NCBI GenBank assembly: GCA_905331475.1
Contig: CAJNYU010004239.1
Span: 62,001-126,000, forward strand
DNA length: 64,000 nucleotides
From: Rotaria socialis
Taxonomy: Eukaryota; Rotifera; Eurotatoria; Philodinida; Philodinidae
Direction: 5' to 3'
Shown in pieces: positions 11,301 to 24,500 of the stretch (position 1 is the first letter of the stretch; the number at the start of each line of letters is the position of its first letter). The notes under the pieces are model-generated. The model ran no database searches. It saw only the letters and a program-made list of their open reading frames with translations, and had not been told where the DNA came from. The translations under genes were made by a program, and so were the position numbers.

Positions 11301-14300
11301 ACTCATAATTACTGTAGGATGTATGGTAGGCTAGCGCTAAGTACACGTGATGTCTGTATGTCTAATTACAGTGAATCGCTGTTGGAGATTCCGTTTCAAA
11401 CAATATCAATCAAAGCTTGAAGTTTCCTGGAATGTGGAGTGTCGATTTAGGAGCCAGCGTTAATGAAAGTATTACAAGATACTGCTAGGCATCTGTTGCG
11501 AATATCAGCTAGCCATTGCCCAGAACGCTTTTAGACGACGAAATGATTCAGTTTTTTTCCTGAGAATATAGATCAATCTGATCCACAATCATCAGCGTGA
11601 TTAATTATTCTGAACTACACGTGTCCATTTGACTACTATTTGTAATAACCAGCATTTTATTTAAAATGCTCTCATCTAGAATTATAGACTGAGGTTTCAT
11701 GTCAAACAAAAGAAATATTATTCCGAAAGATAAAGCGTAACAAAAATCTGTAATGCCTTACAATTCGATTTAGTATTTCAACTATAAGGTAATCAAAAAA
11801 GTATAAATAAAAAGAGTTTGAGTTGAATTTTTCTCTTCAATGTTCTATTTATTTCTATTAAATATTGTTTAGGTACGCAAAGCTGAATTTAACAATGATG
11901 TCTATGTTACTCATTTTGGTATTAATATTCTAACAAACATGACAGAAGTACCAGGTCGTGTTTTAACAGCACCTAAAATTCAATACGGTGGTCGTGTATG
12001 TGTTTTTTTTCTTCTTGCCATCTTATTTATACTAATTTTCTTTTCCTGTTATTAGACAAAAGTTATTGTTACACCAAACCAAGGTGTATGGGATATGCGT
12101 GGTAAACAATTTCATACGGGTATTGAAATTCGTACATGGGCCATTGCATGTTTTGCTCCTCAACGTAATTGTAACGAAGCGTCACTTCGAACATTTACGC
12201 AACAATTACAACGAATATCAAATGATGCTGGTATGCCAATTGTTGGTCAACCTTGTTTTTGCAAATATGCCACTGGTATTGAACAAGTCGAACCAATGTT
12301 TAAATTTCTTAAAACAACATATAATGGTTTACAATTAATTGTTGTTGTTTTACCTGGCAAAACACCTGTTTATGCTGAAGTCAAGCGTGTCGGTGATACA
12401 TTAATCGGTTTGGCAACACAATGTGTACAAGCAAAAAATGTCAATAAAACAACACCGCAAACATTATCAAATCTGTGTTTGAAAATCAATGTTAAACTAG
12501 GTGGTGTTAATAATATTCTTGTACCAAGTGTACGACCTATTAGTGTTTTTCGTGAACCAGTTATTTTCATTGGTGCTGATGTAACACATCCACCTGCTGG
12601 CGATCGATCAAAACCATCGATTGCTGCTGTAAGAATTTTCTTTTCGGAATATATTTTATTACTAAACTCTCAATTAAATATGATAGGTTGTTGGTTCCAT
12701 GGATGCTCATCCGTCACGATATGCAGCGACTGTTCGTATACAAATGCATCGTCATGAAGTTATTGCAGAATTATCAACAATGGTTAGAGAATTGCTGATA
12801 CAATTTTATAAATCAACACGTTTCAAACCAGCACGTATTATTTTATATCGTGATGGCGTAAGTGAAGGACAATTTTCTCATGTACTTGCACATGAATTAA
12901 TGGCTGTACGCGAAGCTTGTGTTCGTCTTGAAGCATCTTATCAACCAGGCATTACATTTATTGTCGTACAAAAACGTCATCATACACGTCTTTTCTGTTC
13001 TGATAAAAAAGAGCAGGTAAAAATCTTGTTTTTTATGTTTCATCTAGTACTGACTAATGATTTCGTGTGTTGACTAAAGCCTAATTGGTTGAAATGTTTT
13101 CATGTCAAAAGTTTTGAATCTCTATTCTGAACATCAGACATAGACTGAGCACATCCTGTCTATGTCATTTTGCATCGATCTATTAAGATTACAGAGCTTG
13201 AGTCGATGCCTCGATCAGCGACTAGAAAATATCATATTGTTTGTGTTTCAGCAACTGCCGACGCCGCTAATTGTCATTCGTCTGAAGTCTGCTGATTGAT
13301 GAATCGTCCTTATTTGATCGTTGAATGACCTGACCTCGTTCGTATGATGAAATTGACAGCAATCTAGAAAAGGGACTCCGCAACAAAATCCTTAAAAATG
13401 CCTTGTTTAATAAAATTTCTCTGACCTTAATAGGAGTTAATCCAAACCGGGAAAATACTCATAATCCAATATTCATGAACTGTCGTTTGTTCGAATATGA
13501 AAAACAATACTTCAACTCAATTAAGATAAAAAAAAATATATTGTTTGCATGCATTGCGTTGATGGCGAGATGTTTAATTATTGTTAATAATGTCTACGTG
13601 CGTCACAAATGTTTTAGTTCTCATCGAATTTAAGTTAAGAAGACCTTGTACTAGCTATTCAGAGTCTTTTTTCACTTCAGCAAACTCCACAGCGAACCAC
13701 TTAATCTTCACGTTTATTGGAAATTTGGATCGATTGAACTTTATTTTTTGCCCTAGTTTTTTTTATATTAGGGTAATGCGTTTCTACATGTTTATTGAAA
13801 GGAAAAGAAAATGTATTTCTTTTTACTCCCAATTTAATGATCCTTCTATTTAACAAAAATAAACAGTGCAAAAAATAATATGAATTTTCTTCATGCTACT
13901 TGAAACTACAATTGAAAATATAACCTTCAAATTCTTATAAATATTTGTTCTTTCTAGTGCGGTAAAAGCGGCAATATTCCACCAGGCACCACAGTTGATG
14001 TGACCATTACTCATCCAACTGAATACGATTTTTATTTATGCTCACATGCTGGTATTCAAGGTACATCTCGACCATCACATTATCATGTCCTATGGGATGA
14101 TAATCATTTTTCGGCTGATGAATTACAAGCATTAACATATCAATTATGTCATACGTATGTACGATGTACACGCTCTGTATCAATACCAGCACCAGCTTAC
14201 TACGCTCATCTTGTCGCATTTCGTGCACGATATCATTTAATTGAACGAGAGCCTGAAAGGTAAAATTGATTAGAATCTCAACAAACAACAAAATAACAAT

Positions 14301-14438
14301 ATCTCATGCATTTCTTTTTCTAGTAATGAAGGTTCACATCAATCATCAAACGGTGACTCGAATGGTCAACAACAAGTTCAATTAAGTCGTGCCGTAACTG
14401 TACATCCTGATTCGGCTCAAGTCATGTATTTTGCTTAA
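8325..14438 (+). CDS. AGO: Argonaute (AGO clade), slicer-competent
   Basis: This is an Argonaute that binds small RNAs and cleaves or represses complementary transcripts in the cytoplasm. Placed exons: 8325-8339 (start is a guess), 8588-9243, 9419-9555, 9613-9747, 10125-10212, 10270-10417, 10468-10539, optional 10742-10762, 11177-11224, 11873-11995, 12056-12628, 12687-13016, 13958-14259 and 14324-14438. A Pro/Ser/Met-rich N-terminus leads into the N domain ([14 protein letters not shown]). The PAZ region holds [15 protein letters not shown], the MID region [11 protein letters not shown], and the PIWI domain GADVTHPP. All four catalytic positions look intact: Asp of GADVTHPP, Glu of RHEVIAEL, Asp of YRDGVSEGQ and His of [10 protein letters not shown]. 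The protein ends in the typical MYFA. It resembles the animal AGO1/AGO2 group rather than PIWI. Length is about 870 residues, normal for the family. Confidence 0.95.
10742..10762 (+). other. Candidate 21-nt cassette microexon in AGO
   Basis: Between the exon ending ...TSTMIK and the one starting ATARSAP lies AGTCAACAAGATTCACGTCAG. It is flanked by a pyrimidine/TA-rich acceptor (ttattatag) and a strong CAG|GTAAAA donor. It is 21 nt and phase 0 on both sides, so inclusion adds SQQDSRQ without changing the frame. The Argonaute reading frame is also complete without it. Confidence 0.5.
13017..13957 (+). other. Long intron within the AGO PIWI domain
   Basis: A 941-bp intron with a GTAAAA donor and TTTCTAG acceptor, much longer than most introns here. 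I see no repeat, hairpin or nested gene in it. Confidence 0.7.
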
Positions 14439-14816
14439 TTTAAAAATCCAAAACAATGAATATTCTTAATTCTAAAATATGCTCATATCTATTCTATCTA
14501 CAATGCTAGATCAATTCTTTTCTCTTGGTTTTATCTCAATAGATCAATTCAATGTGTGTCTTCTCGTGTAATTGTATCTCTTCTTGTCGCAATCTGCTGC
14601 AAAAAATATCCTAATACTACTTTTCTTTGTCTCGTCCTAATTGATCTCCTGTATATATATATATATATAAATTTCAATCTTTGTATCTCTATGGTCGTGT
14701 CCTCTTAAATGCGCGCAATCGAGGTGCAATAGAGGTGCTGTTAATTCCATTCTTAAAAACGCCGTTAAGTATACCCTCTTCCTAATAGTTGTATTTAATT
14801 CACAACAGTGCAATGG

Positions 14817-14872
<56 letters not shown>

Positions 14873-17800
14873 TACAGACACACATAAAGATTTATTGATC
14901 AAGATAAACAAACAAAACTCAAGTGTTTCATTTGCACTACTCGGTTTTTTCTTCTCTTTCAAATCGCTTTTTTTTGACTATTTCTATTTCATTGTGTCGT
15001 GTAACAGTGTACATAGTTACCAACCTATTTCTTTTCGCAGTGATGAAACGCGAAAACATTCCCTTATTATTAAAGAAAAAAAGAAAAACAATGTTACTCT
15101 GTTTCGTTCGAAAAAAGTAGTGCTATTCTTAAACAGTGTGTGTGCGTATTTTTGATCTATCTTATTATCGTCAATCTCCCATTCTGTACCCCAAAAAAAC
15201 CTATTGCAATAACGAATGGTTTATAAAACAAAGCGTTAAGATCATTACTCGTTTTATCCTCATCTATGTCTTTAATATTTCATGCAAAATAAATCAATTG
15301 AATTCTTTCTTTTTTTGCGCACTCTATGTGCGCATGTTTATGTATGTGTGCAGTTTGTTTCTTTCGTTTTTTTTCTCTTCTTACTCTTATCATATCTGTA
15401 TGTGTGTAGAAATTAAATAATAATCTTTTTTTTCTCGTTCGTTTTACTGACATAGAATTACATCGATCCGCTTTCCGAATGACACAGAAAGAAACAAACA
15501 AACCTATGTACTGTTTTTTTTTCTCATCCATTCGTGTTTATTGACCAAAATACGAGAAAAAAAATCGAAATTAAGACAAAACTGGGTGTATGATGTGTCT
15601 GTTTGTAAAACACCGGAGAGACAAGACATGATTTTTTTTGCATTTCTTTTTTCTTTTCACCACCGTGTGTATGTAACAAAAATGAATTATTGTGAATGTG
15701 CCTGTTTTCTTTTTTCTCTCTTCTTGCTGCTCTTTTCATTATTTTCTTTGTTGTTCTGATAACAAAGCGTACCAATGATATACTTAATTTGACTTATTCA
15801 ATCATAGTGTACACAATAAAATATTCATAAAAGGAAACGGAAACATTTTTGTGAACTCGAATATGAAATCAAGAACAAAGAAAGTACAGAATGAAAATCA
15901 TTCACGAAAATAAAACGACATTTCGTTGCATAATGCATGAATCGCGTGAAAATATGATTTGTTTTCGTTCGCAGCAAGTTATTGTAGAAGAACAATATAT
16001 AGATTTATTTTCTTGTACTTCACAGGGGCCATGCGCACCTGATTTTTTTATTTGTTTACACATGGATGATTACTCAGCAACACAGTAAGTTTACTAAAAA
16101 TATCATCCATACAGAAACAATAGTTACCTATGTGCTACATGCCATAAAGCATTTATATTTTCATTTGTTTTCGGTTCAGTTCAACGGATAAAGGATGCAA
16201 ATCTGACTTTCACGGGAAAAAAGTGACTTTGGAAAATTTCTCATGATTAATATTGAGATAGAACTTAAACAAGACCTAATGGTGTATATTTATAATGCTA
16301 CTTAATCGGGCTTTTCTTGTAGCTTCAGAAAAAATTCATATTTATGAATATATAATATATATATATATATTCATAAATCATGCTATATATATTCATTCAG
16401 TAAATAAATAAATCCTTAAAAATGATTTATTATCAATTAACCATATATTTATTTTATGCTGTTCCAAACGAAGCAGTTTTATGAGTTTTATCACATATTA
16501 TAAATCCAACCGAAATACAGAAGAAAAAGATCATTCTTTTTTAGTTATATGTTACTTATAAATAGTGCGTTTTCTAGAGCGTAGGGGGACATCAGCAATC
16601 AAATTGTCAGACATAAAATAAAAAAAGTTGAGTAGGATAATATACCATTGACGTCACTGTTGTTATTAATTTATATCAATGAGAAATTTGTTCTAAGATA
16701 AGCCGATTCAAATACAGATTTCATTTCTAAGCTTTTATTTGGTGTAAAGGTAAGGTGCTTTCGACGAATACCAGTAAATTAACTTGCGAAAGAAGATGCA
16801 TACGTTTTTCTCTTTCTGTTTATTAAAGAAATAATTGTATTGTACTAAATCAAAATGTAATTATTAACTAAAATTTATCCATAATAATGACTAATATATT
16901 CATTCAATTCAGAATAACAAAAACAATAGATCTATATATAGAATCAGGCTTGAAAACGATAGCTTAGATGGCCAACATGTTACACTGAATATTCGTTTAT
17001 TTTATTAACACTATGGAAAGAGACGAAGTAAATACGTTATATCGATTGTATATTGTGAATGTAATAGCATTATATTATTTATATGGCCTTAAGTGTTGGG
17101 CCTGAATTTCTTAATTCAACAAATATATATATATATACTTGTTTTCTTTTTTATCCTATGTTATCGAAGTATCGTATGCTTCAGTGTTTCATATTAGGGG
17201 AAAGCATTACACGATGTGAGTCAGTGAGTAGGCGTCAATACGAGGTTACGCTGTCTTCCTGTTGATTGTTGCTTACAGTATTTCTTTTTATCTTAAATGT
17301 ATATGCAAGTGAGAGTTTATAAATCAACGGTTTATGATGTTAAATTCTTTTTTGAGTATGTGTGAATTAAATATTGATTGACGTCGTACGCGTGAATTTA
17401 TTTTTCTTTTGAAAAAATATCGAACGAATCATGAGATACTGATAATCTAATTTTCACTTTTTTTCCATATAGTTGCATTTTTCTTATTTGAAAAGTATCA
17501 TCTGCCTGTTTTTTTGTTTTTTTCCCATGATAAATATACTAGATTTTGCAAGCTTTATAGTTTACAGGTTTGTTGTATTTTTCAATATTTATTTTGAGAA
17601 CATTGCCAACGATGCTCGCACCTTTTTTTTCTTCCACCTAGTTACAGAGACGAGAAAATATTCGCTGGTTTCTCTCTTGTTTTGCCATTTCTTTTTCTTC
17701 TTTTCTTTGATCGTACTATGCAAGTTATTAACTACCACGTGGTAGTTTGTGTACGCATAAGTTTATGAGTACCGAGGAACTTATGCGAAGCAGAACTACG

Positions 17801-18714
17801 AACGGCCTTAACGTCCTTGTATGACCTCGTTTTTTATTCTTTCGTTCTCTCTGATTCTCTCTGATTCTTACTTTTTTTTACAACGACTGCTGTTCCTATC
17901 TCGTTATTCTACCATCCTATCGTTCTCGCGCATTTGTCAGCTTTTTCCGTCTTTTTTGGTCTATTCTTCGACCGATATATTTACCTTGTCGGTTGGTTAG
18001 TTAATTGTGAAATAGAGCAATAATAGATGGTCCTCTGGCTAGGTATGCTTTTCTTTTGCGTGAATCAGATTGATCACAAGCATTTGAAAAAATTTTCTTT
18101 TTTTTTCAAGGTTTTTTGTGAGAAAGGATTAAAAACTGTGTTTTAATGCTGATGACTATAGACGAACTCCTATCCATTAGAAGAAAATTTTGTAGAAGAG
18201 AAAAATGAATAAAAAGGATTTTTAATAAGCGTAGATATTATTAAGGAAACATGATTGCTAGAGCACAGAAGAGATGGATAATTCGTTTGTTTTTATTAGC
18301 GCCTTTCCTTGTCAAGCTCATTATTTAATCATATTTCTTTGTATTTTGCATTACTTTCTATTTCTTTTCTTTCTTCTTCTTTTCTGTTTCTGTCTATCGC
18401 TTCTCTTGAATACTGACGTCAGTCGTAGACATATTCTAATAGATGAAAGACGTTTAACTTGACCTACATAAATGTACTTTTATCAGTAGGAACTGTTGTT
18501 TCTTTTACCATCCACACACTTCGTGCTTTTAAAGACAGGCTATACGACATGTAAGTTTATACGAAAGAGTCATTTTTGTTACATGCAATCAATATTTACT
18601 CAGAAAAGAAAGAACGAAAAAAAAAAATGTTTCGAATCAGCTTCTATTTCAGATTCAAAATCACATATTTATATATTTCTACATACTATTGCCATTTATT
18701 TTTTTCTCTCTGCG
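14439..18714. other. Non-coding stretch between AGO and the nuclear receptor
   Basis: This covers the AGO 3' UTR and the upstream region of the nuclear receptor. It is T-rich with many pyrimidine runs, a CA/TA microsatellite at 14817-14868 and a palindromic AT block (tttatgaatatat and its inverse) near 16338-16377. Open frames of 60-115 codons occur but are low-complexity Phe/Leu/Ser strings without splice or family support. No gene is called. Confidence 0.6.
14817..14868. repeat. CA/TA microsatellite
   Basis: About 10 CA units run directly into about 16 TA units, roughly 380 bp past the AGO stop codon and possibly inside its 3' UTR. Confidence 0.95.
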
Positions 18715-21559
18715 ATGACTGAGAGTGACCTGATTTATCAAATCGATAGTGATGATGAAATCAAGAAAATGAAAGATATTGAATTGTCACTATCTCGATC
18801 AAGTACACCGACAAATACATCGAAATCCAAACGAACACGACTAGCATTTCCTTTTGGAGCTTGGTAAGATCATCATTTTAAATAATATATATATATTCTA
18901 GAATAATTTTTCTTATTTTTAGTCGAGTTTGCTCAGATTCAGCCACTGGAATACATTATGGTATAGCTACTTGCGAAGGATGCAAAGTAAGAAGAACGAA
19001 AAAAAGATTTTTTATCATTTAATTGCTGATAAGTAGAATGAGTTACTATAAATACTGCTAGTGATAATGAGCATTTCTCAATTCAATTACGATGTATCTA
19101 TTTTCTTTTGCTTCGTTGCATTTTATTATTTATGAAATACGAGGTATGGGGTCTATATATATATATTGCATTAGAAAATCATTCATGCAAAATACTCTTG
19201 TTATACTATCGAAGAACATCATGATCTTTGCGTTTGCATGATTAATATTTGTTGCATCTTTTATTAGGGCTTTTTCAAACGAAGTATTCTACGAAAAGAA
19301 AAATATCGATGCTATTTTGACAATTCATGTCTTGTTAATGTAACCAATCGCAACCGATGTAAAGCATGTCGATTTCAACGGTGCATAGACAAAGGAATGT
19401 CTGTAGACGGTAAAAATAACAAAATAAATCTTTGAAAAAACTCTTATAAAACGCTTTTGTTTAAATAAAATTCAGGTGTGAAAATGGGTCGTATACCAAA
19501 GTTAGTGAAGGAACGAGCATTACTTGAACAAAAAGAACAACAAATGAGACAAGAAGCAGGATTAACAGAACATAGTGAAAGATCCGATGGAGGGCATGCT
19601 AGAGAATCATCATGTTCATCATTATCGGATCGTAGCATTGAAAATTATGATCCGAATACCGTGGAAACAGGTAAGAAGATTTTCAAAAATGATGAACTCA
19701 TTATTTTGCTGTTTCCTGCAAACACAAAAATATAAAGTTGATCGATCTTCTGCTTTTTTGATAAGAGAAATGAGTTTATAAATAGATGTCACATCACATA
19801 AGCAAAAAAGGATGCACTTATTCATCGGGTACTGGTAACCTGTTTTTCTTTTTTCAACTAAAGTACTCAATCAGAGAAGTTTCTTAAGTTCTAGAATAAA
19901 TTTTTAAAGTACTTGTCTCTGATTGACAGTATTAAAAATAATATTTATCTGGCAGATTTTTATTATTATTGAATTATCAGATACACACACATTCAAAAAT
20001 TTCAAAGTTCACAGGCTATAAATAGCAGCCAATAGAAAATATGTTCATGAATACATGTTGAAAATTCAATTAAATGACAAAATAACTTTCATATTTTCTC
20101 TATCTAGATTTAATGGATATGCAAGTATCGGCTATGCGAAGAAATTGTCAATCATCTAAAATCTATTTAAATAATAGTTCCTCACAACAAAATTCTTCAC
20201 TATATAATGATCGAATCATAAATCGTTCGGCAATTCCATCGAATATATCTGAACGTGATCTAAGCTCAAATTTGAGTTGTAATCAAAATCAAAATCAAAA
20301 TCAAAATCAAAATCAAAATCAAAAGTCACCTTTCATATATCAAACGAGATTTCCAACATATTTGCCCAATGATTTCACATTAGACGAAACTGATGGTTTA
20401 ATGGAACATCCAACAGGAAATTTAACCGACGAGTTATTCCGACATGTATACAATATATCCAATAAATTGAGTCAGAATAAATCCACATTAAGTTCTCAAA
20501 TAACAGATGATGAATTAAGATTTTTACGGTAAAATAATCTTTTGTTTTTATTGTAAATAGTAATTATAACTAGAAGAAAAAAAAATATTCTATTAGATTT
20601 ATTCGTTGGTCATCCTATAATATTTATCTTCGACATTCAAGACGTGTTAAACAATTAGAAACGCGAATGCATCAAATGATTTTCAATGGTATCAATGAAT
20701 ATCCAGGTGATAGTGCAACAGCTGCACAATTCTTGGCTACTGTTCCAAGTATGTTTATTTTGCATGCTTAAGCAAAACAAAAAATTTTCTTTTTGTTTAC
20801 TATTAGGAACTCTTGAAGTTACTGTTCGTTCGTCGGTCTTTTATATTCAAGAGGTAGGAAGGAAATGTTTTTCTAAAGAAAATTTTATTTTCTCTTCTAC
20901 GTATCTCTAGTTATCCGGTATGGTTAATATAGGTTCGAGTAACCTACACAATATGATTCTCCATCGATCATTCGATTGGTATATGGTAAATATTTGCTTT
21001 GATATTAGATGAAAATAGATTTAGAAAATTTTCTTTTAAGCTCAAATATGCTTCTCTATTAAACGATAATGGTGAATGTTATATACTTTCTCCCGATGGT
21101 TTTCAATACACTCGCCGTTGGATGAATACATTGTATGGAGTTGAAATGGTCGATGCTATGTTTAAATTTAGTCAATGTTTTCGTAATCTTAATTTAACTG
21201 AATCTGAATATTGTCTTATAATACCTTTACAAATGTGTCACACGGGTAAATTTCATGGTCAATATTAGTTGTCTAGTTTAAAGGGAAATTTTTATTTTTC
21301 TTCTAGATTCAACAATGAAAGATCAAGACATTCCACGAATGCTACGTGCATGCTATCTTTACTCTCTCTACCAAGAGTTATGTCAAAATCGTGGTGAGCA
21401 CGAAGGAAAAATAATCTGTAGTAAAGTTTTACAGGTTTGCTAGACGACTTTATTTGATTCTTATGAAAAAATAATCTATATTTTCTTTCAAGGTACTTGA
21501 TCTATTAGTTCCACTAAATGAATCTTATGAGAAAAACGTTGGATCTCGCGTATTAGAAA
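18715..21559 (+). CDS. Nuclear receptor, NR1-like
   Basis: A DNA-binding, ligand-regulated type of transcription factor. Exons: 18715-18863, 18923-18986, 19268-19409, 19476-19670, 20108-20528, 20597-20748, 20807-20853, 20911-20985, 21041-21245, 21307-21434 and 21493-21559. The two C4 zinc fingers are complete (C-x2-C-x13-C-x2-C, then C-x5-C-x9-C-x2-C), with P-box CEGCKGFFKRS and the post-finger GMSVDGVKMGRIPK. These fit NR1 receptors of the Rev-erb/E75 type best, but the assignment is tentative. A long hinge carries a Gln-Asn repeat. The ligand-binding domain is recognisable from FIRWSSYNIYLRHSRR and the helix-8 motif LNLTESEY. The frame stops soon after NVGSRVLE, and I cannot find an AF-2 helix (helix 12). 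The true 3' end may therefore lie in an exon I have missed. Confidence 0.85.
20281..20322 (+). repeat. Coding hexanucleotide repeat (AATCAA)7
   Basis: Seven perfect copies inside the nuclear receptor hinge exon, encoding an uninterrupted Asn-Gln dipeptide tract. Length variation in multiples of 6 would keep the frame. Confidence 0.95.
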
Positions 21560-24500
21560 GTAAATGGAAGACGTTTTTCTTTTCAGTTATATATATAATA
21601 AATCATTTTTTAGCATAAAATACAGCCAATCGACCATTTTAACTTTTGATGATCTCAACGTTCTAATTTATTCTCAATATAGAAACAGGTGTTTTTTCTT
21701 TTATTGTTGTTTTGTTGTTGTTGCCCAATTTTTACTGTACTGTCATTTTGTCGATTAACTTTCGCATCGTTTTGATGTTGATGATGGAAAAAGAAACAGT
21801 GGTATACATATATATATAAATATGTGTTTTGTTTTCTGGATGCCTATTTTACGATGATGAACATACAATAAAAATATATTTATAAAAAAAAGTCGTATTT
21901 TCTATTGGGATTCGGTGATTATTTTCTTCTGGTTATATTTAAAATTTCTAGGATTTCTATTCAATTAATTCTCTACTGAAACCTTAAAGATAGTCAGCCC
22001 TCTGAAAATTGTGAACATACATAATCGAATGTTCTTCTGTTTTGTACTTATTTTTCAATGGCATGCATTTAATGTAAAATCTAAAAATATAACAATCCAT
22101 ATCTAAATTGCAGCAATATTGCCTAACTTAATACACTAGTATCTATTCTGGTGAAAGAATATCTTTAAAAAGATGGTCTGTATTTTAATTCAATATAATA
22201 TTACTTTTATATAACTGACTATCAATCAATTTATCGACTTGTCTAATGACATGTTCGTTAGAAGAGGAAAAGAACGTTGGTGACTGATCGATCGACCTTC
22301 AAGTATGATATTTAATATTAAACAGATACAAAGTACTCATGTAATCACCAATCAAACACTACTTCTATATCAAGGTTATGTTATAATGATAATTTGTCAA
22401 GTCTATCATGCAATAGGAAAATTTTCGCGAGAGTATAACCGAATAAAAATCATGTGTTTAAGATAAAGCAAAATGCTTTAGTTATATAGATATTTATCAT
22501 TTTAGGGTAGCTAATTTTCTTTTCATAATCGATTTGCCTTATTTTCTTTATGTGTTAATGAAAGGCGAGAATAACATACTTTGTACTTCGCCTCGATTTC
22601 TTTATATAGCCATTAAATCAATGTTTTCTTCGTACGAAAAAGGAGCATTTGATATTTTATCAAAAATAATCGATATAGATGTCTGTCGCCAAGGTATATG
22701 ATAAGAAGAAGAAAAAAATATTATGACGCATGGTATTTTTACCTTGAATAGGCATTACGGCTCTCTAAAATAGGATCACATCTATACCTATGTGCTCCTT
22801 CATATGTTACGGATCCCATTAAGAAGAATAACACAATGGTTTAGTATATTTTCCATTTCTCCTTGAAACGTATTTCATAAGAGACGAGCATGCACCACCT
22901 CTAGCTATGCTTGAAAATGTAACGTATTTCACAATGGTCTCTCAATGACATACACAGTAAAATGAGAAAAATGTATGCTCAGGTGGTGACGCAAATAGAA
23001 GACACCAAGCAATTCTTTTACTTCTTATTGAACAATAAAAAAGCATAGAATGACTTATTTTTTGTTATCAATGAATAAACTAATCGTATTCATATTGTTT
23101 GTGTGTTGTTCTGGAATCATTCGATAATGAAACAAGAAGAGTGCCCTATATTTTCGTCTTCCAGCAGTGTAGCAATACTGGAATATTATTTTAATTCCAT
23201 ATGAGACTCATCATGGTCATTAAGTATGGACTATGGATTAATTGTAAAGAAAGATATCTAAATAAGTTCTTGTCAATGATGATTTTTTTAATCATTATAC
23301 AGCAGGTAATAGGAGTTTTCAAAGAAATACCTGAAATTAATCTATGAGAGAGCTTGTTCTCGATGAATTTTATCAATATTAATTAGTTACAAATGGTTAC
23401 GTTCATTACGGTAGTCAATATCAGTGCCGGCCCTACATGAACTTTGTCAATATTTTTTCGATAAACAGGGTTAAAACACCATGGATACATCAAATGATTT
23501 ATAGACGGTGCAATTTCGAGTTTTCTTCTAAGGTTTTGTCGATCAGGTACAACATTTTTTATAAACCTTATGCATTCTGATACTTGAAAAGCCTATTATA
23601 GAAGACTAAATTCATTGACTCTCATTATTTTCTTCAGCGAAAAATTTTTCCGGCTATAACCCAATAGACAATTAGATAAAGTCTTTGTAAAATTGATACT
23701 AAAAACATGCACCTAGGATTAAATGAAAGTTTTGCTACATTAAATATTCATTTCTACTTTAACTAATACCATCGATTGAAATAAATATTGGATACTATGA
23801 AACAATATTGTTTTTTGTTTTTTATTAGCAAATGCAAATCTGTTGAGTATTTAATTAATTAGAGTGCTCTTCTGTTGTATTAGCTATCTGGTTTATAGAT
23901 TGTTCTCAGCGGTTCCTTATCTCAGCCTCCTCGACATTCATATATTTAGGTCAAAACCTAGCTGAAAATCGATTAGCATTTATTTTTAGTTATCCGGTCG
24001 CCAGTACACGAGTCTCTCTCAGTAAATCAAGTTGGAATTCTATAAATATCGAATGTTTTTCACTTAACATTAATTGCTTTTCATAATATTAGAATTTCTA
24101 TTCATGCGAACGCATAAAAGATGCATATAAATGTCGAAAGAACGCAAAAATGTTCTTTTTATCATTGACTAGAAAAACATACTAATGGCTAAAATAATGA
24201 AAAGTAATAGCAACCGATGAATGTCACATAATATTAATGATTCATATTGAATACACAATTTGCTACAGGCAAAAGTGTTTCTATTCAAATTAACAAAAAT
24301 GTTTTTTTCATGAAATATTATTTCCCAGTGGGATACGTCTACCTCTTTAGAATATAAATGATTATGTATGAAAAATACTCTATGTTTTACTGTCTAAAAT
24401 TTGAGTTCGATGAAAGAGCGACATAGAGAAGAAGAAAATAAGCTTCTTTAACATCGGCCGTTAATTGTTACTGCTCGACTTCTGTTTCTATTTTTTTTTC

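Noticed and set aside
14637-15775. Several 60-115 codon frames on both strands after AGO
   Set aside because: They read through microsatellite and T-rich DNA, have extreme composition, overlap each other and show no family motif.
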